Shown piece after piece: positions 42,901 to 46,687 of a stretch of DNA of 46,687 nt. Under the pieces are notes generated by a model. It saw only the letters and a program-made list of their open reading frames with translations. It was not told where the DNA came from and did not search any database. The DNA comes from a virus, in IMG/VR virus record IMGVR_UViG_3300009173_000020, positions 1 to 46,687 of that record; one strand, given 5' to 3'. The position numbers were made by a program, and so were the translations under genes. The first letter of the stretch is position 1, and the number at the start of each line of letters is the position of its first letter.

Positions 42901-44955
42901 CCTGACGCGCCCCATACCCGCCATGTGTTGGACATGACGGATCAACAACAGGTGATTTACGACGATGTCCAGGCAGAGATTGAAGCACTGCGTGCGTCGG
43001 GCGAGACCGAGGACCAACAGAAAGCTTTTGGGATGCTGTCACAGCTTGAGAAGATCGCGATGGATCTAAGCTTGTATGATCCCGTGGCGTTTCCTGATGC
43101 GTGGCGGAAAGCCCCCAAGTACCTGGCGGTTAGAGACGCGGTTGTTTCCCGAATGCCAGAGACCAAGAAAGAAGCAAAGACAAAGATCAAAGAGCTGGAA
43201 AAGCAGCTTAAAGCCGCCCCCGAAGAAGAGCGCAAGGCTCTGCAAAAGAAACTGGATTATTATACATTGATCGCAGAGCGCGGTGGCGGGCACATTATCT
43301 TTTGTGATTATCACAGCGGGGGCTCTCAAGACCGAATCAAGCAACTCCTGGTGGAGGCGGGGATTCCCGCAGACGAAATTGCAATCGTTAACTCGAAGAC
43401 CGCGGGCGCGTCGAAGCGGCAGGAGATCAGTAAGGATTTTAACGCGGGAAAAATCCGCGTCGTAATTGGGTCTAGTGTCATTGGCGAGGGCATAAATTTA
43501 CAAAAAACGTGTACGGACATTCACCACGTCACGATCCCTTGGAACAATGCAATTGTTCATCAGCGTAATGGGCGCGGTGTCCGCCAGGGGAACCCCGCCG
43601 ATACGGTGCAACTGCACGAATACGTGGCGCGGGGCACTTATGACGCCTACAAGGCCGCAACGGTCATGGGTAAAAAGGGCTGGCAGGACAAATTGCAAGG
43701 TGGCAGCGAGCGCATTGACATTGACTCTGAGAGCACGACACGTATGGAAGTCCTGATCGAGATCAGCAAGGATCCCGAAGCGGCCAGGGCCGAGTACGAA
43801 ACGCAAATGATTGAAATGCGCGAGGCGTTCACGGCCAAAAAAGAAGCCGACGCCATTAAAACGCTCTCGGAGCTGCGCCGAATGCGTTGGCTATATGAAA
43901 ACTCTTCTCCGAGCGAAATGAATGATCGGCGGCAGGCTAAAATCACGCAATTACGAAACCGTGCGCGAGGGAATCAGTTTCTACCCGCGCACTTGAAGGC
44001 GGCAATCGACGAGGATCGGGCGGGGTTTATTTCCGCAAAAGGCCAGGCATTTTTCGAGGGGCAGCTTATTCGCCGCGCTGGCCGTGAATACATCGTGGAC
44101 GCTATTGACTATCGGAAAAAGCGGATCGTTATCAAGTCTGAGGACAACGTATCTCCGCCCGTGTTGAAGCAGAGAGCCAGCGAGCGCGAGAGCGAAATCC
44201 GCTCAGAGCTGTGGGGCACGGGTAAATATCAAAGCGACGGGCTTTATGGACAAGCTCGCGTGCTCGTGGATGAAAATAAAAAAGACACGCCCGAGTACAA
44301 GGCGCTCAAAGATCGCGTAGGCGCTCTTGAAGCCGAGTTGAAGAAATGGGAGAAAGAGCAAAAAGGAAAGCGCGGGGCGACTCCCGATCAGCCGTCGTTC
44401 GTGGAGTTGAACGCGGGAGGCGTATCGACACGCCCAGGGAATGAGGCCGATATTGTCACTAAGCAACTGGAGTCGGTCTACCAGGTCTCGTCTATGACTA
44501 CTCGGTTTTCTTCGCGACAATTCGAGCGCCACGCGGACACAATGCAAGGGAAGTTGCAATCGCTGGTAGATAAGGGTGGCGGCTCCCAATATGACCGCGC
44601 CCCCGGCCTGATCGTTACCGCCGAGGGGGATATTGCCCGATACTTGGACGCTGAGTTGCCCCAGGGGGCGACCTGGTGGACGCCAACAGAGGCGGGTTTA
44701 GGCGCTTTGGCTCAGGCGATTGCGTCGGATTATGTTGAAGCGGGCTATCATCAACCGCTCAAGTCATACGACTGGTCGTGGGTTGCGCAGGACATGTCCG
44801 AATCAGGGCACCGCCTATCCGAGCTGTCGAAGACCTGGGCAAAATACAACCAGACTCCTGTGTGGGTCGCTTTTAACAAAAAGCTCAACCGTGAGATCCG
44901 GCACTTGCTTAAAGCAAAGGACGTGGCCCAAGAGATTGAGACGGAGGCTGCATGA
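36970..44955 (+). CDS. Giant polyvalent methyltransferase-SNF2 helicase (DarB-like antirestriction)
   Basis: 2661 residues. N-terminus: shared element at residues 17-41 (Y-R-GKGKR, YRYIYEKPK). AEPEP-type repeat linkers (about 155-180, 283-311, 470) separate a small beta domain (about 312-370) from a ComM/Mg-chelatase-like fragment (about 390-450, KPFRAPHYSTSAAA, GGILHLEQL). An amino-methyltransferase follows: motif I VLEPACGAGVF (about 936), motif IV NAPF (about 1004, where NPPF/Y is usual). SNF2-type helicase: Walker A DVGLGKT (about 1627), PDEAH (about 1810), FLTATPTQN (about 1887), SSVIGEGINLQ (about 2167), HQRNGRGVRQGN (about 2197). The C-terminus has coiled coil (about 2435-2475). Methylase plus helicase is the architecture of phage P1 DarB, a head-packaged protein protecting injected DNA from type I restriction. 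Confidence 0.85.
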   Translation: MMDYEAVMLKATRGQAYRGKGKRLQTADGYRYIYEKPKRGRASKLGILLQGLTQLWQPGQSKTKDTGARARGLLSADFWHGIVKATDLDALRYLRDFLTAHQTKGERKESQKPAASPKSKDPRVDTPPAPWESMAHVLRHLNRRIASLEADQVVEQQGLFAEPEPIAEPEPPEPPIAGTGRVGMTVEQLIADQDRRAAEKEQKTAEMQKLISEGTVEFSDGAGHHASITPEPAEPGRWRTTRYDDQGISGHTVFDAPELAIARLIEDGQTTPAPGTLDQFGALQPEPIAAPEPIAEPEPIAEPEPIAEPEQQITVGASVWVKDGNGISPAKVIKVRPHPRWGVSYDLEVLTGPSRGQLFGRSAERLSARETHTAHHQSTSISEAKELSEGKPFRAPHYSTSAAAIKGEVSFAQGGILHLEQLEQFSEKAISAVVRALIEAPDVTVTWNTGQVLQDLNRERLAQHLQALGLEPEEPEPIAEPERPSLAEQMATVGAPGVQSSLPHPDFPLGQAEWDLLVALREATSFDERDRLVEANEDAAWKLRENTLLSIMANVVNDERADQFFEPPAPAAEPAPVIYGAYHRPVASSTVPRGYSGIGAHPDFAHGTVTYPQALDPEEAKRMSLREIPSPERKEEVIQEALADMMEDRDDNLELFDDDPTYFERMVGYAIDDNNVHMDRKELAAEVAKRLREAVLSEPEDNFETMPEPEPEVSRPRFMDAEGRVEPAVLYSMLYEAMKVDPQVRLTAQANDEENFIHGAARVISGKATDLLVEALDQDVPENIREQNTEVLNRFIEIYSSESGKYGEQNREVLEKLYADLRPPEPAPQVIRGEAEGERREREALRPTEPAPPRIDLASHMGKKMTKGEREKANARAQELVQSGRDLTDAEKQEVAEFSGDGGIGSSLNQYFTRPDIASAMWSMMQAHGLPENAKVLEPACGAGVFLETAPEGMQLTGVEIDQGVADVASALHGDQNEILSESLEAHALVREGLMPEYQGVITNAPFLARTGGTQLLHKPEIAVADEYFVDTSLDMVEDGGLVAMIVHGRVMHGPKAAFRKKLLAKAELVDAFRLPEEAFAHAHTAPISDVLIFRKRDSAVAAALKTGGEDMLRAVDAWDQDFIDGNWFDAHPERVLGTKLSKEETGWRAKITGDADTLAARMLELTEEGATPGEAGTPVTWAQLQALAESSDVFETAINHANSLEAKTPPVDGEVKVINGKQHILVRGRWTPVDQVDVVALIDSSDEALTRAIESSRLVASLRDAVLAGDFFKARALRLEASQAVKSWFLDYGHPLEHKTLELLAKKDPAVNLLITAIDTEGGLSDLLSKDPQIAEQANIDRTDLLEVAQYLAEIDKHGILDIQRVLDLFEGEASRAEAHVKILASGKFAVEADGQIRHFEDYGSGLIYEKFDAVERQLAGEQPTVAEKDQLEKQKQFLAERIAQMRRSIDNAELSLLHKWIPTEIIAEWWTESRGVPPGYSHIDITQENGVYHAAYVAPDGSREPLIYAREREETDDPKKRYVYKGPNIDVIMRHWNPQGMQITDRHAQEFAAFEQDFKEWCLTSNHAEGLDEMYNRTFFGDVPRAVGSAPLQLEGMREGITPHHFQNEAARFFLDRGKGIMALDVGLGKTFAAMMLARRLKQTGKTRRPTVVCPKSVLVNWAEELEFLFPGSKVLVVGASPKRDRKGNVVMKDGKIVYRDDTNNRETTARKLTDMMQNDYDLVIMTREIFQGISVKEDTLRDFTEGDYSFRRARDLAEARGRKTKESQEKAEEQIKANYDSQIASGFKGTGGLPIFFEDLGIDAIIPDEAHAYKNLYGLPRIRGKKKPKHMGGGMQSQRARDMHLKARLVLERRKAGESKEDHQARVAAMRARTGGERGDGVYFLTATPTQNSPIEVYNMLDILAPEELEARSIHDVEDFVTKYCEIEDRLGLDVGGNVVEQSEVVGFKNLPEIQGLLAKYQIYRTAKDVGLSIPDAPHTRHVLDMTDQQQVIYDDVQAEIEALRASGETEDQQKAFGMLSQLEKIAMDLSLYDPVAFPDAWRKAPKYLAVRDAVVSRMPETKKEAKTKIKELEKQLKAAPEEERKALQKKLDYYTLIAERGGGHIIFCDYHSGGSQDRIKQLLVEAGIPADEIAIVNSKTAGASKRQEISKDFNAGKIRVVIGSSVIGEGINLQKTCTDIHHVTIPWNNAIVHQRNGRGVRQGNPADTVQLHEYVARGTYDAYKAATVMGKKGWQDKLQGGSERIDIDSESTTRMEVLIEISKDPEAARAEYETQMIEMREAFTAKKEADAIKTLSELRRMRWLYENSSPSEMNDRRQAKITQLRNRARGNQFLPAHLKAAIDEDRAGFISAKGQAFFEGQLIRRAGREYIVDAIDYRKKRIVIKSEDNVSPPVLKQRASERESEIRSELWGTGKYQSDGLYGQARVLVDENKKDTPEYKALKDRVGALEAELKKWEKEQKGKRGATPDQPSFVELNAGGVSTRPGNEADIVTKQLESVYQVSSMTTRFSSRQFERHADTMQGKLQSLVDKGGGSQYDRAPGLIVTAEGDIARYLDAELPQGATWWTPTEAGLGALAQAIASDYVEAGYHQPLKSYDWSWVAQDMSESGHRLSELSKTWAKYNQTPVWVAFNKKLNREIRHLLKAKDVAQEIETEAA

Positions 44956-45266
44956 ACGAGGCGCTCGCAACGAATATCCTATCTATCCTAGCTGTAGATC
45001 ACCTGTACTATCGTAACTTTGGTTGGTATTGGTGGGGCATTAAGCGCGAATTGAAGCGCCTGGGTCACGGTCCATCCGAGCTAAAGCATTTAGGCGACTA
45101 TTACGACGGGTCCGTAGACGTGTACTATGCAGATCTAGAGATACCCGATATGATCGACGCGGCGTTGGTGCATCAGGATCAGCATCGGTTCCACAAGCGG
45201 AATAACTCGCGCTCGTTTCTACCTGACGGCGAGCCGTATATTTTGTTTGACGAAGACGCGGAGTGA
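44952..45266 (+). CDS. Small hypothetical protein upstream of the portal gene
   Basis: 104 residues from ATG 44952, overlapping the giant gene's TGA (ATGA). Aromatic N-terminal half (YYRNFGWYWWGIKREL), then a helix (RLGHGPSELKHLGDYY) and acidic C-terminal half (DVYYADLEIPDMIDAALV), ending LFDEDAE. No recognised motif. Coupling to the giant gene on one side and three bases to the portal on the other suggests an assembly or packaging accessory. Confidence 0.5.
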   Translation: MNEALATNILSILAVDHLYYRNFGWYWWGIKRELKRLGHGPSELKHLGDYYDGSVDVYYADLEIPDMIDAALVHQDQHRFHKRNNSRSFLPDGEPYILFDEDAE

Positions 45267-45269
45267 CAC

Positions 45270-46687
45270 ATGGGATGGTTCGACAAGTGGTTTGGCAGTG
45301 ATGACACGACGGCGTTGGTGAAAGCCAAGGCGTCCGCCGTGCCGCAACCGACTGCCTGGAACCTTGACCCGATGGACTACACGCTTGGGACAATCTCAGG
45401 GGAGGCGTTGACGTACAGCGATTCGTCACGCGGCGTGGGTTACGATGTTCTTCGGTCGATGGCACGTACCCCCGTGGTCGCCGCTATCGTGAATACGAGA
45501 ACCAATCAGGTAGCTGAGTTTGCCACCCCGCAGAGCGATCCGTATAGTTTGGGGTTTTCTATTCGTTTGCGCGACCGCGAGAAGGAAGTAACTGCGGAAG
45601 ACCGAAAAGAGATCAGACGACTCACTGACTGGATAGAGACCTGTGGGGATCCTCGAATCTCGCCAGAGCTTGGGTTTGAAAGCTTCTTACGCCAGATCAC
45701 CCGTGATTCGTTGATCTTTGACCAAGCGTGCTTCGAGGTCATTAAAAACCGAGGCGGCGGGGTTGCGGGCTTTGTGCCTGTCGACGGGGCCACGATTCGC
45801 AGGGCGCAAATTAGCGACGCCGAGCGAGCCCAGGGCAGGCGGTCGCTCGACACGACTAGCTATGTGCAAGTCGTAGGGCAAAAGGTCGTGGCCGAATTTA
45901 CCGCGGCAGAGCTTGCGTTCGGAATCCGCAGGCCGCGCACTTGGGTTAAAGCGAATGGATATGGGTTCCCGGAGCTAGAAGAGCTGGTGCGAACGGTCAC
46001 GGCGTTGCTCGCAGCGGACACTCACAAGATTAATGATTACAGCCAAGGGCTTTCAACGGCGGGCATTCTCGCGGTTAAGTCAAAAATGAACCCGCAGCTT
46101 TTTCGCGCTTTCCGCCGTGAGTTTTATTCGATGCTGTCGGGCGCGGCGAATAGTCGCCGGACACCGATTATCCAACTTGACCCCGAGCACAAGGAAGGGC
46201 TGGAGTCGATCAACCTTCAATCCAACCGAGACTGGCAAGATTTCCAAAACTGGACGGGCTACTTGCTCAAGATCGCGTGTGCCATCTATCAGATTGATGC
46301 TGCCGAGCTAGGGTTTGTGTTTGGGGCCGAGGGCCAGACCGCGGCCATGAACCACCAGGGGCCAAGCGATAAGATTATGCTGTCCAAAGAGAAGGGGCTT
46401 AGGCCTTTGCTCCGGTCGATGCAAGGTTGGATCAACCGCTGGCTGATTTCTCCCCAGAACGAAGAATTTGAGCTGGTTTTCGGCGGCTTGAATGTCCGCA
46501 CCGAAGACGAAAAGCTCGACCAAGACATTAAGCGCGCCACGAAATTCATGTCCGTAAACGAGGTGCGTGCTCGATGGGACTTAGATCCCCTAGATTCGCC
46601 CGCAGCAGATATGGTCCTTGATCCTACATATATGAATACCGCGTTTCAAATGTCGATGAACGACGAAGGCGAGGAAGGCGAAGGCGA
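45270..46687 (+). CDS. Portal protein, 3'-truncated by the window edge
   Basis: Open from ATG 45270 to the last base, 472 visible codons without a stop. GGAG lies 6 bases upstream. The start MGWFDKWFGSDD, the segment RSMARTPVVAAIVNTRTNQV (about 75-95), a long central helical part (NDYSQGLSTAGILAVKSKMN, FRREFYSMLSGAANSR), LINE/LQ-type ENLQSN-like words, and a C-terminal region with RTEDEKLDQDIKRATKFMS and NEVRARWDLDPLD match tailed-phage portal proteins of the SPP1/HK97-like group. It forms the dodecameric DNA channel of the head. The protein seems about full length for the group at the cut. Head protease, scaffold and capsid genes should follow outside the window. Confidence 0.85.
   Translation, partial: MGWFDKWFGSDDTTALVKAKASAVPQPTAWNLDPMDYTLGTISGEALTYSDSSRGVGYDVLRSMARTPVVAAIVNTRTNQVAEFATPQSDPYSLGFSIRLRDREKEVTAEDRKEIRRLTDWIETCGDPRISPELGFESFLRQITRDSLIFDQACFEVIKNRGGGVAGFVPVDGATIRRAQISDAERAQGRRSLDTTSYVQVVGQKVVAEFTAAELAFGIRRPRTWVKANGYGFPELEELVRTVTALLAADTHKINDYSQGLSTAGILAVKSKMNPQLFRAFRREFYSMLSGAANSRRTPIIQLDPEHKEGLESINLQSNRDWQDFQNWTGYLLKIACAIYQIDAAELGFVFGAEGQTAAMNHQGPSDKIMLSKEKGLRPLLRSMQGWINRWLISPQNEEFELVFGGLNVRTEDEKLDQDIKRATKFMSVNEVRARWDLDPLDSPAADMVLDPTYMNTAFQMSMNDEGEEGEG

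Overview
This window reads as about 46.7 kb of a tailed double-stranded DNA bacteriophage genome, cut inside genes at both ends. The evidence is a large terminase, a probable small terminase, a portal protein, tail and fibre proteins, a lysis cassette and a phage replication set, all packed tightly with many ATGA, TTGA and TAATG stop/start overlaps. The lysis region contains spanin-like and lipoprotein-like genes, which points to a Gram-negative host. No integrase, tRNA, rRNA, CRISPR array or insertion sequence was seen. The host genus cannot be read from the sequence.

Layout. (1) 2-5582, plus strand: five virion genes (distal tail or adhesin type, one with Ig-like repeats). (2) 5593-8191, plus strand: lysis cassette with an M15 peptidase endolysin, a holin-like protein, two TM/coiled-coil proteins, a lipoprotein-like frame, a signal-peptide/TM protein, and an NrdR-like zinc ribbon. 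(3) 8166-19808, minus strand: one long, translationally coupled replication and recombination operon. Read in its own direction it holds small unknowns, a YkgJ-like cysteine protein, a Cas4/RecB-like nuclease, a DUF932 protein, an SF2 helicase, a probable ssDNA-binding-like protein, family A DNA polymerase, a lytic transglycosylase, an HTH-phosphoesterase, an HTH protein and a DNA methyltransferase. (4) 19809-20034: divergent regulatory region with a perfect 8-bp inverted repeat. (5) 20035-24972, plus strand: HTH regulator, primase-helicase, a 314-bp non-coding gap with an 85-nt perfect purine-pyrimidine alternating tract (origin candidate), a VRR-NUC nuclease, small unknowns and a probable small terminase. 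(6) 24973-26831: a 435-bp repeat-rich non-coding gap followed by a block of tiny unknown genes. (7) 26828-46687, plus strand: motif-bearing protein, zinc ribbon, large terminase, four fibre-like genes, then a 'polyvalent protein' block (ParB-like protein, lysine-rich protein, a 2661-residue methyltransferase-helicase) and the 5' part of the portal gene.

How the genes work together. The HTH protein at 20035 probably controls the divergent promoters between the primase-helicase side and the polymerase/recombination operon. The most unusual part is the group of proteins at 26828, 34389 and 36970, with a weaker relative at 36437. They share a short element, Y-x-GKGKR followed by a YxYxYxEPKG-like segment, repeated five times. 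The 2661-residue member has the methylase plus SNF2-helicase architecture of phage P1 DarB, an antirestriction protein that P1 packages in its head. I infer that these proteins form a packaged, injected antirestriction set and that the shared element may be a targeting or processing signal. That is a hypothesis.
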